A DNA stretch of 64,000 nt from Apis mellifera. Lineage: Eukaryota; Arthropoda; Insecta; Hymenoptera; Apidae. The position numbers were made by a program, and so were the translations under genes. The DNA is taken from NCBI RefSeq assembly GCF_003254395.2, contig NC_037652.1, positions 5,047,001 through 5,111,000 on the forward strand. The letters run 5' to 3'. Positions within the stretch are counted from its first letter, which is position 1. Every line of letters starts with the position of its first letter. This document shows, piece by piece, positions 13,501-26,600 of this stretch. The notes beneath the pieces were generated by a model. The model did not search any database. It worked only from the letters and a program-made list of their open reading frames with translations, and was not told the DNA's origin.

Positions 13501-14502
13501 GATTATTAGCCGATGAATAACAAGCGTCATCCTCTCTTAAAACTGCAATTTAATTCCTCCTCTTTATACTTTACATGAGATTTACGTACCAATTATTCAC
13601 GATCACTCCTCTTCGTTCCATTCACCATCAGAAATGTAAAACGTAATGCATTTTTTTTTTAACTATTTTTTAATTCGGATAATTGACGTTCTATTTCTAT
13701 ACATCGTGTCTCGAATGTATTCGCGCAAATTTGAAGAGAGCTTCTCTCTTACGTGGTATTTACACATCAACGTAATTAAGTACGAGTATGTAACATTTCC
13801 CATCGTTTAAAATTCCCTTTCATTACTGTCCAAATAAAACACGAAAATGGAGCATGATTAAAAGAAACGCGATTTCGAAACATTGGAAAATGGAATGATT
13901 TCGAGATTATAAAATTTCAAGACTCATTACGAGAGGGAGGGGGGGGGCCTTTGTCCCCGTTAGGGAGGGCCGGTTAATTGGTCGGTTAGTGGGTTAATTG
14001 ACGCGTTCTTAATCAGCCATCGAGTCATCACGAGGGATAACGAGGTTAAATTGCGGTTGGCTCCTTCTTCAAATCTGACCTCCCCCCCTTGGTTGTTGGA
14101 CCAACGCGGCTTCACAATGGAAAGGCGCGTTTTCAAAGCGTAGCTCTCGGCCTCTCCTCTCCACAATTCTTCTCCACTACCGGGGATATTTTCGCGGCAA
14201 AAGAACGATTAAACGTTGTGGAAATGGGAACGAGAGTCGCTATGATGATAAGCTCGTTTGTGAAGGGGAAGGAGGAGAAGGTTATCGTATATGCACAATC
14301 TCACGGAAATTAGAATTAATGCCCGTGTAATGAATCGTGTCACCGTATACGTGAAACGTCGGTGAAACGTATTATATCGGGTCGCGCGATGTTTATGCAA
14401 ATTGAAGTGGAAAGATGGAGATCTGTTTAAGCCTTTGAAGTAATAATGAGTGATGCGTGCTATATATATTGATATACTTTGCGAGTTGCGTCGATTCTAA
14501 AA

Positions 14503-14630
14503 GATATGATAATTCTATTCGAAAGAATAGAGTCTTGAAGTCGAATGATTTTCTTAAGAAACGATATGATAATTCTATTCGAAAAAATAGAGTCTAGGTT
14601 GAAGTCGAATGATTTTTCTTAAGAAACGAA
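14503..14630. repeat. Two tandem copies of a ~60-bp unit with internal hairpins
   Basis: Both copies carry GATATGATAATTCTATTCGA, then AATAGAGTCT, GAAGTCGAATGATTTT and CTTAAGAAACG. They start at 14503 and 14563. Copy 1 contains a perfect stem-loop, CTATTC-GAAA-GAATAG. Just beyond copy 2, AAGAAACG is followed 13 bp later by CGTTTCTT, another small inverted repeat. Confidence 0.9.
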
Positions 14631-16750
14631 GAAAAAAATATCGTTTCTTCTGATCGATTTAAGATATTGATATTGGTAGATATTGATGCGACGTATTAAA
14701 TGTCGTAGAGATAAGGATGCTTGTCTCTTGACTCGAGATCTCGGGTTTGAGGTCCGTTTTTCCGCTGTATGAACCGCTTGTCCTAGTTAGACAGTACAAT
14801 AGAGTGTGGGCCGTGGTACAAGTTTCGTAGCATGCGAGAAGATTCATTTACAGGCGGGGTTTGTAACTCGTTGCTGCGAACTCGTGTCTCTGTCGCGATG
14901 GAATGACGCGAGAGAAATGGGGATAAAAGATGGTTGGAGATAAAATTTAAACAGGCTGTGGGAAAATTGGAAATCTGGCATGGTAATGGCTTAAAATTAT
15001 TCCAATACCCGGAGTGATTTCTGGAGCAATCACTGGATTGTTGCATTTAAATGTTCAAAAATTAGAAAATTTAAGGATTTCACGATAATCGAGTTAGCTT
15101 TATCTAAGACTCGATTATTATTAAATCGAAAGACATATTCAATTTACGACATCTTTTCGAAGGATTGAAAGAATTGAAGTCACTTTAGAGGAGCAAAAAT
15201 TATCCGACTCCACGATGTTAATTATCCACGCCCCTGTTTTTTATTTACGCGGACGGCCGAAAACGCGAGCGTAAATTTTAATGGGCGCTCGTCCACGAAA
15301 TCCCGTCACGCAGAGATCCCTCCACGTGTTTAGGAAGTCGCTCGAGAAGCACGAGCATTATGAAACCTCGTCGCGGCTATGAATGTTAATGGGGGGCTCA
15401 GCCACGTTTACTATCTCCGTTGCAGAAAGTACAAACAGAACTGGCGCGGTGTGCATCCGCGCCACGATCTCAACCAACTGTTCTTGTCCGCGTTTCGTGA
15501 ATTCACGCGGAAGCTTTTCGCGCCCGGCGCTGAAGGCACGATTTTTCGTCGTGAAAATTTGATAATCCTCGCTCACGATAGAAAATTTGTATCGAAGATA
15601 ATAAAATACTCTTGGAATATTTCATCTCGAAAATACGTAGATCGAATAACGATCGGTAATAAATTCTGAAAATTGAATACGAAGCGCTCGATACTTTTTT
15701 ATATCTCGAAAATTCGATCTGTTCGAGGAATTGCACTGACGAAGGGGAAGAATTTATTTATAAAAATTTATTACAATTCCCTTCAAAATTTCGTAAGCTT
15801 GCTCGAAAGAAAAATTGATGGAATAATAATTGTGAAAAAGAAATTGAATCCTCGATACGAAACGAGTGGATGAGAATCGATGGTTCGCGAATAGTTTAGA
15901 TAAATTCCAACAGATAAGACTTACGATCGGATAAATCCGTCGGATCAGTAGGTCGTGTGGTGCGTGTACTTTTTGCCGTGCACGATTTCTCGCGATGTCT
16001 GGTCGGCCAGGAAACACCTAAGTCAGCGACAGTTTTATACTCTTTGCTTCTTGACCTTGCCCCAGAGAGGCCACCGATCGGAACACTATTCGAAGCATGT
16101 AGGGTAGAGCAGTAGTTTTCTTTCCTCGCCGGCCGACGCTTAACGGTCCAAGCCGATCGAATCGCCTACCAACGTGTATCCTTGAAGTATCTTTAGTGTG
16201 ACCAACCTGCGAAGAGAACGATCAATCTCTCTCGATGTTCATCTCGCCTCGTCCCTCTTTATTATCGCGAAATATATTTTCAACGATTAATTTTTAATTA
16301 ATTTCAAATTGTGTTAAAATCGGAGAATTACTTCGAAGAGACAAAACATCTCAGATACCGCTTTAATTTTAAATTAAATTCTTCAACAATGAAGTTTGCA
16401 GTTTTGAAAAAAATTTTCTAAACGAAAGGAAAAAAAGGAGAAGAAGAAGAAGACATCCGGATAGATGGATGTTGAGGAGGGGGAGGATATCGAGATCAAT
16501 GGAAAAGGAGCGGCGAAAAATCGTGTGCCGGATATGTTCCGCGTGCTCGCGGTCAACCGAGTTCTCGTTGCCCTGAAATATGTGTCACTTTTTGCGGGCG
16601 CTCGTGCGGGAGACGAGGTAACACGAGACCACGGCCCAGTTCCTCTGCAACCGCGAGGGACACACGCACTCTATCTTCCTCCATCCTTCCTCTCCCCCGA
16701 CAACTAACCTTGCCTTCCTCGATCGCCCCTCTCAGTTCCCTATTAGATAG

Positions 16751-16780
16751 CTCGATCGATCGATCGATCGTGATCGATCG
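16751..16780. repeat. (CGAT)n tract
   Basis: Self-complementary tetranucleotide repeat CGAT, with one TG interruption near 16771. Such tracts contain overlapping ATCGAT words that resemble insect DRE/BEAF-type sites, but here they may simply be a microsatellite. Confidence 0.8.
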
Positions 16781-18855
16781 CATCGGGCTCGAGGTACCGA
16801 AACGAGCTTTCCTCGCTCGATCCAAGAATATTCAAAAGATAATTTGGAAAATGATTTCTTTTATACAAATTCGTTTTCAATTTGTTAATCAAATTAATTA
16901 AGTTAAAATTGAAAAAGTGGAAGGATGAAGATTTCCAATTCATTTTCCGGATATAGTGGATAGAAATATTTTTACGTTTATTTAAGTTTCTTATAAATGC
17001 ATATCTGCAATTACAATAACTATCGAGTATTGGATAGAAATTTTTTTAAAATTCGCTTTGAAAAAATTTGTAAGTTGTCTGGATAAAATAATATAATATT
17101 TCGTGGGATCGCCGAGGAATGGAAAAGTGTAGTTTGTCGCTACGCTCTGAAAGAACGTATCTTTCGATATGGAAAATGCATATATATATATAAAAGTTAG
17201 AAAAATAAGAAGAAACGTTTTCACGCTTGTTAGAAACAAGTTTCGTCCACGATCCACCTCGATCTCGACGCTATCAGTTCCTATAAAAATTCAAATTTCG
17301 TCCCATATCCGGGACGAACAAGTTGCGTAAGAAGCTCGTTCCGAGCCAGTTTCGCTTCAGAAAACTTTCGTTTTCGATCGATAAACGAAGGAAGAAGGAA
17401 AAATAGAAATCGAAATCCATCGAAAGAAGAGATTTTCTATTGTAAGAGAAATATTAAGGGCGAAGGAGAAGACGAGAACAATATATCGATACTTGTTCTT
17501 TTCTTTCCTCTATCGAAACTTTCTAGGATATCCCAAAGCTGAAACGTCGATACTGCGACAAACTTTCCTCACCTCGTAGAAGACGAACTTGGGAAATATC
17601 CTTGAATTTCTCTTCCTCGATCCAATCCCCTATCCATCTCCCCGTTGCAGAATTATTGAATTAACCCAATCCCAGCTCAGCAGATTTGTAAATAATCCGC
17701 CTACAGAAAAAAAAATAGGATCAGAATTTATGAAAATCTCTACTAAAAAAGTACTTAAGAGGAACTTTAATATAAAATAAAGAGGAGATATCGTTAAAAC
17801 ATTGATAAGATCGATTACCTTATATAAAGAAAGGAATCGTGCGAGAAAAAAAAGTAATCAGAATAATATGCTTTCGATAGAAAGATGTGGAAGGTCAATA
17901 CAATGCGAGGGACAAAGAGACAAGATCCCAGAGAAAGGAGAGGAAGCAGCCATCACATCCAGACCCATTCAGAAATCACTCTGTCCGCGGCTGAGGCAGG
18001 AGTCCGGAAATACGAAATTGATGTTTGCATACCACTCGTTGGATCGATCGTCGTCGCGTGTCCCCCGCTTCCAGCGATTTCCAGTGGCAGGGAGGGTCCG
18101 CAAGTAGAATCAGCCATCGTGCGTACGCCACTCGTCGCGATTTTCTCTCCTGCTGTGCGTGACCCCTCCTTCACATGAAACGAAGAGATTGCGAACTTTC
18201 GAATCGTCTATCGATCAAACCGCCCACGCCAACGTATATAATAGCGTGGTAACAGAATGTCCGATGGAAATGAGATATCGCGGTCGAGACGTAGAGGCGT
18301 TCCATTCATTGGAGGGAAATTTTCATCGATGATCGAGTCAACTCTGATTGGATTAATCTGTCATCCAAATTAGTCGGCGGCTTCCAATCATGCCAACAGA
18401 ATATTCGTATAAATAATAATCGAAACGAGGTAGATAGATGGAAATTTTTTTATTTGGTTGGTTGAAAGATGAAAAGTTGGAAAATATAAAAATCTTGAGA
18501 TATATATATATCAAGGGTAGTTATAGAAAAGTATTGTTCGTACGATCCAACTTTCTCCGATTGAAATATAACACTTTACATTTTACGATAGATCATTTTA
18601 CGTACGTATTTCAAAGTAATTAAAATTGTACAGAAATCGACCAAATGAAATTACAAAAAAGTTCCGTACAATCTCTTACGGCTTATACGAATTATATTCT
18701 TCGAAAACATATCGGAACACGGAAGTTAATTAGCAGTTAAATGGATTGGATAAAGTAACAGACGCCATTTCGAGGATAATAAATCTTGGTGGCATACGAA
18801 AAATAAGCGTTTCTCGCGTTCGGTGTCATCGAATAACCGGCACGCGATCGGGCAG

Positions 18856-18932
18856 AGGGAAGAAAAAGAGGAAGAAGAAGGAAGAGGAGGAAGAGAAGAA
18901 GAACAAGAAGAAGAAGAAGAAGAAGAAGAAGA
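18856..18932. repeat. AAG/GAG polypurine tract
   Basis: An uninterrupted run of A and G apart from one C, mainly AAG triplets. It yields long Lys/Glu frames on + and Ser/Leu frames on -, none of which looks like a real gene. Confidence 0.85.
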
Positions 18933-19978
18933 TCGAAAGGCTTTCGCGTAAAACGACGGATGTAAATCAAGTCGAATCGAGCGTGATGGGTGAGCTTTCT
19001 TCGAAAGCGTGGCCGAGGCGAGTTGGAAACATCGGCCAGGTTGATTTATGTGGCGTGAAACGTGTTGACACACGGCCCAGGCCACGTCGAATCAATGTTT
19101 TGAGACTAAACGATTCGCCAGGAGCGCGTAATCCCTTTCCCCTCCGTCTCCGTCCCCGTGATTCGCTTAAAATGATAATGAACGAACGGCCGAGCCGAGA
19201 AATATCACCTGTATGGACACTCGTGGCCGATAGACCGAGACCACTTTGCATTCGAACGTTCCACCTGCGGAAGCGCAACAAGCTCGAATATCTTCCAACC
19301 GCTTGTATATTTTAATATTCGAAAATTAGTCTTTAAATCCTAGTATTGGAAGGAAAAACTGCTATTTCCTTTGTAAAAATATCGTGTTCGAGGAATAGGA
19401 GGGATAAATTTTTATCGATCTTTGAAGTAATGTTATTTCGAAAATCGGTAATTTTTTTAATCTTAAAAAAGTATGGATTCTCGCGAGCATTTATATCCTA
19501 ACACTAAAATCTAAAAAAATCTATTCTCAAAAAAAAAAAAAAAAATCTTATGATTTACTTAAAAAAAAAAAAGATCCTCCATAAAGATTCCTTGGACATT
19601 CTTGGACTCGATGTGTACTCGATATACACACCCTTCGCTCCATTCAACGTTGGAAAGGAAGCGAGAAATCGATTTGAAGGAGAGACGCAAAAGGTTTCGC
19701 AATGGCGCACAAGTTTTTATCGGGTATCGATTTTGCCGAGGATCCGCGGACGGAGCCACGTCCACTCCCCTGTCTGGCGTGTGTCGCCTTCTGAAATACG
19801 AGACTCGATAAAACCGCATCCGCCCGATCGAGGCAAAAAGCGAGCAAGGGATCGTGGTCGACTGTGAATCGGTGTCAACGAGACAAATTGGCCGAAAAAA
19901 CGAGCGAGAAAGCACCCGAAACTCAGCCCGATGACCCGGTATGCGAAACCAGAATTCGGTATCCAGCCCCTCTCTATC

Positions 19979-20053
19979 TTCCTCTCCCCTCCTTCTCCTC
20001 TTCTCCTCTTCTCCTCCTTCTCCTCCTCTCCTCCTCCTCCTCCTCCTCTCCCC
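19979..20053. repeat. TCC polypyrimidine tract
   Basis: Pyrimidine-only tract of TCC/CTC triplets ending in a CCCCGGG. The overlapping Ser-rich frames are repeat translations. Confidence 0.85.
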
Positions 20054-22223
20054 GGGATCAACAATCGCGCCGCGTTTTTCTTCGCGCGTCGAAGGTAGGG
20101 TGCACCTGCTACCGATTCAATTACGTGCGTACATGTGGCCCGTGTGTTTTACGATCATCACCGACTTTGCTTTCGATCGCTAACGAAACGTGACGAAACG
20201 TGGTACGTAGTTGCAAAAGTTTGGGGGAAAAAGCGAGACGATAATTTTTGAACGGGAATTGGATGTCTTTTGAAAATGAGAGATGTATTAGCTTTTTTTA
20301 AAGACGAAATGTTTAACAAATGTGAAGTAATAAGAATTTTTATATTTCGTATATACGAAATAATGGTTGTTATCGCGTCTAGAAAGAGAAAAGAGATGGA
20401 ATCGTTTTATCGATCGCTTTGGAATAATAATTCTTTCGTAATATCGGGACGGAAAGGAAGGGAAAGAGAGGAGCTGATCTGAACGGAGAAGAGAATATCG
20501 AATACTTGAAGGCGTGACTACGTTTCCCGCATTCTCACGTCGAAGTTGTTCCAGCGCCGGGCTGGAAATCCTGTTAAATCAATACCCTAATTGACCGAAG
20601 CGACTCGTGTGTAAACGCGCGTGAACGCGTACGCGCGCAGTTTCGCGTAATATTCAAGCATCCGTGGAAACGTTGGCGAGTTGGCCGGGCGTTACGCGAT
20701 ATCTTGCGTTTTACTACCGTGCTCTTTCGTTTATTTGCATAATAGTCGCTGATGACCCGTCATAAAGACACATACGCCGCGCCATGTATGCACCTCGCCC
20801 TCCTTCCCTTCCTCCCCTTCCGTCACTTCCATTCAACGCGTAACGTAACCTTTTTTTTTACATAACCAAGTTACATTTCCAATCGTTACTCACCGCCTTT
20901 CATCTTCCCTTCGTTCTCTCGCTCCGCGAAACTTTAAATTATACTCACCTGTATCTATATATATATATATTATAGAGATTATATCTTTATATATATTCCA
21001 GGATATGAAACATTTCTCGCTATGTCAATTTTGTTAAACGTCTTACAACGAATGGACAATATTATCGAATCGAATGAAACGCGACAAATCCTTTGTGAAA
21101 CTTGTTTCCCTGGATGATTAAAGATATTTTTTGGGAATAGGGAAATTTGTTATTTTTTCTTTATTGTCAATTTATTTACGAATAATAATTTGTCAGGTGA
21201 AAATATCTCGAGAGTTTTCTAATAAGAGGCAGCCTCAAAGCGTCAAAGTCAAAGGACAGAGAATCGATGGCCTCTTATTAACACAATAAGTCGAACTCGA
21301 TGCACGGCATTCGTCACGATCAAGCACGTGCTAACAAAGGGGTCGATTTAATTGAATCTCCGCGGGCCCCACCCACCCACGAGCGAGACGAGAGCACCAC
21401 GGGCGATCCATTGATTTTCCACGCGTGCACCGCACTGACCTCCTCCACGGACGCCGATATTACGCCGCCATTGAATTCAGGTTACCGCGCGGCGTAGTAG
21501 GGTACAGGCTCATAAGACGGCGGACGCAAAAATTATGAATCCCGTGAAAGGTTTCTAGTACAAAGGCACGGCTGAACGGTCCAGTGCAATCGCACATTTC
21601 ATTAAACCGTTACAGTGTGACGAGTTTCTTTCGACCGGGATATAGAAAGGAGCGGTGCGCGCGATTGTTGCGCCATTCAATTTCGTTCCAGTGATATAAC
21701 GTTATGAAAAATCAGGCGTTGATATTACGCGTGGATCGAATCGTTGCAAATTCTCCTATTTTCCTCACTTCGATCCTCCATTCTGAAACGGAGTTGAACC
21801 CGGAGTGAAAAAATATATCAGCCGGAATGTAACAAAAGGGATAGAAGAATAAATTAAATTTCAAGAACGCGTATTAAATATCCGTTTTTACTCGACTCGA
21901 AGAAAAAAGCACGTTCCATTGATCGATCGATCATTGATTCCAAAAGTAAAACGTAGGAAAAAAAATGTATAAGATTTAAAGGGAGAGATTCAAAGAGAAA
22001 AGAGATAAGGATCGATTTCGCTTCGTTTCCCGATCGAGAGCGAAAATGTGACCTCGGAATCGTACTTTGGCACCTAGCCAAGGCGCGCGAGGAACGCGTG
22101 GCATTAGCCACGCTTATTAGTAACAGAAACCGAGGAGTGCGCGAGCAACTGTGTGCAACGGCGCATCGGAAATCGGCGGGGAAGGCGGAGGGGAATAACG
22201 CGGAGTCGTTACAGGTGTTGTAA

Positions 22224-22239
22224 CGCGCGCGCGCGCGCG
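22224..22239. repeat. (CG)n run
   Basis: Sixteen bases of alternating C and G, a potential Z-DNA former and an extreme CpG cluster within a CpG-rich block (22040-22450). Confidence 0.8.
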
Positions 22240-22994
22240 TGCACATACACACGGCCGAGTCCCCCGATGGGATCGGGAGAAGAGTTTTGCAACTGTGCCA
22301 CCGGTGGAAACGCTTGTGCAATTTGCATGATTCTCGAGGATTAACCTTGCGCGCGTACACAATACCCTCCGAGCTGAGCGTCCGTTCTTTTGCGCCACGA
22401 ATTATTTTTCCGAGATGTAGATTTGATAATCGCCGCGTTAACAACTTCGACGATTCGTTTAATTTTTACGCGAGAAGAATTCTTTTTCTTCTTTTTTTAT
22501 AGATTGTCGTTGAGACATTAATTGATTTAAGTGGTTATTTATTGAAAATATAAGATAAATACAGGCTTTTCTATTCTAAAGTTTCTGAGAAAATTAAATT
22601 TGAAGGTTGTTTCAAGCGTGGAATTGGCTAATTCCTAATGGAAATATGAAAATAAAGAGTAAAATTTTATTTTGAAATTAATATTTTCGAGATAATTGAA
22701 TTAATTAAAATTCATGATAATTACATTACATAGAATATTGAAAATTAAAACCGTTTTTAGAAATATCTTTGACATCTCTCGAGATCATCCGTTAATTTTC
22801 CGTATTTAAATAATGAAAAATTAGACTTTAATTTTCGAACACGACGAACGATCAATTGGAAATCAATTATTAATTTTTAACTCGCCAGATACTTTATTCC
22901 TTCGAATAAAATTTCATGTCTGATTAAAAAAAAAAGAGGGAGGAGGGGTTCAAACACCTGTATCTAACTGATGTTTCCGATTTCAGGGATCAGG

Positions 22995-23605
22995 ATGCGG
23001 TGGATCGGTTACGTGGCCACAATTCTCTGGTGGTCGGGCATCGCCAGGTCCCTGAGCACGCTGAATCGAGGTCACAGTCAGTAATACTCCTTTTGGTGGT
23101 TTTAAACCCAAGTATTTCAGTAGCCTCGCCGCCGCGTTCCTTTCCTCCGCGTGTCTCCCCGACTTTCTTGGCTGGACCACTTCCTTCGCCCATCGAACTC
23201 TCTCGCGTGCTTTCCAACCAGAACTGGCCATTAATCGGATTCCCTTCGTTTTAATGCTATGCCTGACGTATCCCGCGTATTTAGATCTCGACCCATCTCT
23301 CTCTCTCTCTCTCTCTGGCCGCTTCTCAATTTCCAAGTAAATAACAGTTTCCATCGTTTGTACAAACGGATACTTAACTCTTTCGCAAAAAAAAGGTAGC
23401 CAGTTCTGGTTTGACCCTCCCGTCGTTAAACGTTTCCTCCTTCTCTACTCCTTTCTCCTCCTGTTCCTCTTTCCTCCCCAGTGAAATGTGTAACGCCTAA
23501 TTGGAAAGAGGAACTCGGTCAAGGTGCAGCTCGGCCAACGAGGAAGTCAAAAAAAAAAAAGAGGGGGAACAAAGGGTTCTAATTTCTTTCCTTTCTTCTG
23601 TGGGT

Positions 23606-23636
<31 letters not shown>

Positions 23637-26600
23637 GATTCGTTTCACGATGATCCTCGATGCAAGCAAATATTCAAATACCTCCTCGACTTTTCTCGTA
23701 TTAATAGCGGATTGATATTTTTAATTTCGATAGGTCTAGCATATGTTTATCGATGTGATACAGGATCGTTGTGTACACAGAATCGTAATTACCTTGCCGA
23801 GTATCGTTTGCTCGTTTGTGAACGAGGAGGAGCCGGTTTAATATCCCCCGTTTGATTACTACTGCTGGGACAATGCGTGGAAAAGCGTGCATCAGCGAAA
23901 GAGAGTGATCCCTGTGTTAATGATCCGCGACACAGAAACCGATGTGCCGTTTAATATCCCGTCAAACGGAAGGGGAGTGTTTTACGTTTACCCTTTTTCA
24001 CGATTGTGTTGGAATATTTGTAATTGATTAATTGTTATCCACGTGCATGATGAAAAGTTGAAGGCATTTATCTTTTTTTTTTATATTTATATTTCGAAGA
24101 GAACAATTTTTTAATGCTTGATATCTGATATTTTTTTGTCTCGAGAAATTATTCGATCTAAACCTCGAATAATTCGAGGAAATGGAAATCGAGAAGCAGG
24201 ATAGTATTGGTTTCCGTTAAATGAAAAGTGTGTATTACGTGGATAAGATATGCCTTAAGATTACCGAGGGGGGGATTTTATTCAATTTAAAAATAAATTT
24301 TATACTTGTTCTCTTTAACCAGAACCAGTTTCGCATCGTGATCGTTGATGTGAAACATCAGTAGTAATGAGTGGTCAAGTTTTTTCACTACGTGCGTTAA
24401 TTACATATATTTTTGTGAAAAAATATATGTAACTTTGATGATGAATCTCGAACGGTTATTATTATTAGCCTGAAAATGATTAGTCAATGAAACGCGAAAC
24501 CGATATAATACCCTTCGTTACTCGAAATACCAATAACAATAATATCCTAATTGCCTCGAATCGTAACAGGTGAATCCACGGCGAATCTTGGGCCCATTGT
24601 GTTCCCTCTGCTGTGAAGACGAACGTCGGCCACCGATAAAGTTTTTCTTTAATTAACGCCGCTCTTATCGGGAGAAAGCGAGACCGTGAAGGTAGAGAAC
24701 CGCGGCAATTTACGTCGGCTTACGCGCTCTTACTGTCTCGGTTAACGACCTGGCCCAGGTCTACGTACTCTCGTACACTTGGACGATCGACCGCACCGTT
24801 TTTCCTTTCTTTTTTTTTTATCTTTTTCTCTCTCTCTCTCTCTCTTCTCCATTTTTGTTCGTCCTTCTTTTTTCTCGCGCGTGTGTCCCTTCGTGTGGCT
24901 TCGCACGAATATCCTCTCCCGACGAAAGGGCCACGCCGCACTTTCACTGAGAAGAAACTGGAAGAAAGATTCTATCGAAAGGTTGGGACGTTAACAACGC
25001 TCCAATTACCGAACTCGATCCAACGGCGGTACCACCGGGCCCGGTTAATTAGCGATTCGGCCGAAATCCAAAAGAGAATCGCTCGGTCGGTAAGTTATCG
25101 ATCCGGACGGTTATTCCCCGAACACGAGGGAAACGATTATTCTTCGAACGACGCGACCTCGAGGTTCCCAGGATGCCGTTGTTAATTACGGAGGTGCATC
25201 GATATCTGTTTGAAACGGTGGCTTATCACGCACCGCGTGGTCATGTAGGTCACGTATGGAATCGTATCCGGAGATGAAGGAACAGGCGTCGATTCAATTC
25301 GTGAACCACTCTCGTTAGCACCGATCGTTAGCACGAGCATTCTTCAAATTGATCCTCGAATAAACATTGGACAACCGTAATTGTGCGTACTTCGCCGCCC
25401 TACTTTTGATCTTCGCGCATTCGAACACGTTGGGAAACGAAAGATAATCGATCGCGAAACTTATCGTGGGTTAACGTTGTTAGCATATACTTAGCAAAAA
25501 TTGAATTTTCTTTTTCGTTGATATTCCATCCTAGAATCCATCATGAAATTTTGACAGTCGATAAACTTTATCGAACCTTCACCGAGCATCATCTGTCCAT
25601 CTTCTTCGCACAATTCCATCCCTTACATTACCGGAATGCAATTCTTTCTAAAACACACAAAGTCGATATTGTGATAGAATGATGGAAGTTTCACCTTGCA
25701 ACTAACTTCGAACCGCTTGACAATCCTCTTTGAAAAATGGCATCGAAGCAAAATCCTGAAAATTAAGAAATGACAAAGGACTACACCGCATATATTGGCG
25801 TACAGGTTACAAAATCACCCCGAAACCCTGTCGAGCCCCGGGTCCAGAGTCCAAGGAGGGCACCTGCATGTTCGTGTGGGAGTGCATCAAGTCTGAGGGC
25901 ACGCACGTGGGCGTGTGCGTGGACACGTTCATGTTCGGCAGTTGCTGCGTGCACAACACGACGACGAACGCGATCACCGCCTCCAATCACCATCATCATC
26001 ACCACCACCATCATCATCAACAAGCATCCTCTTTGGACCCGTTGAGGCCGACCCTGGCCGAGGCGCTGGGCAACGAGTCGACCAGGCCCACGCTCACCTC
26101 CCTCTCCAGCTTCCTCGTCACGGACACGAGCACCGCCAGGCCGAGTTACCATCCATCCGAGACGCTCGAGTCTTCCGGAGGGTCCAGCAGACCGCACAAA
26201 CCGCTGCCGGCCGGTTCCGCTAGGCCGCTGCAAAAAAGACCGCACGCGAAACCCGCGAACGATCACAAGGACAGGGTCCAAACCTCTGCGATTCCCGCCT
26301 CCTCGTCGAATTTCTGGGAGAAAGGGTCTCAGAGTTCCCCAGAAATTTGGGAGAAGGGCTCTCATAGCACCAAAAGACCAGGATCCTCCGATTCTTGGGA
26401 GAAGGGTTCTCAGAGCACCAAGAGACCCAGCTCTCCTGAGTCTTGGGACAAGGAGTTTCAAAGTACCAAGAGACCAGGATCCTCTGAAACTTGGGAGAAG
26501 AACACTCATAGCACCAAAAGACCAGGATCATTTGAAGTTTGGGAGAAGAACACTCATAGCACCAAAAGACCAGGATCATCTGAAGTTTGGGAGAAGAACA

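Larger units (their letters stand above)
8411..14500. other. Non-coding stretch with no supportable gene
   Basis: No gene can be supported. Visible items are a hairpin at 8572-8600 (arms CTTCAGGC/GCCTGAAG, 13-nt loop), a GA tract near 9078-9096, a pure A run at 10523-10550, a CT tract at 10862-10884 and a G run near 13931. Mixed-composition blocks at 10020-10330 and 11600-11900 look less random than their AT-rich surroundings, with TTAATTAAT and ATTTGCAT homeodomain/POU-like words. They may be regulatory, but this is only an impression. Confidence 0.5.
14631..22994. other. Non-coding stretch, likely upstream/5' UTR region of the Stubble gene
   Basis: No coding gene is supportable. The region holds a (CGAT)n tract at 16751-16780, an AAG/GAG purine tract at 18856-18932, a TCC tract at 19979-20053 and a CG run at 22224-22239. 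A mixed-composition block at 20520-20790 contains an ATTTGCATAATAG word. A good acceptor, TTTCAG at 22981-22986, precedes the first Stubble coding exon, so at least one 5' exon of that gene must lie upstream, here or further left. I cannot locate it from sequence alone. Confidence 0.5.
23077..25805 (+). other. First coding intron of the Stubble gene
   Basis: A 2.7-kb stretch between the signal/anchor exon and the Cys-knot exon. It holds a (GA)n tract (23605-23630), a CT tract (24828-24848) and a perfect 12-bp hairpin at 24403-24430. I see no additional exon, but a small one that would adjust the phase at the first junction cannot be excluded. Confidence 0.55.

Noticed and set aside
18231..18241. 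TATATAA box-like word
   Set aside because: An isolated TATA-like word in AT-rich DNA with no following exon or initiator evidence is not enough to call a promoter.
21854..22444. 196-codon antisense frame in the CpG-rich block before Stubble
   Set aside because: Arg/Ser/Cys-rich, crosses the CG run, and shows no recognisable domain or homologous pattern.
25781..26509. 242-aa antisense open frame over the Stubble Cys-knot exon
   Set aside because: It is the mirror of the GC-rich + strand exon and the 48-bp repeats; it has no domain and no splice support.
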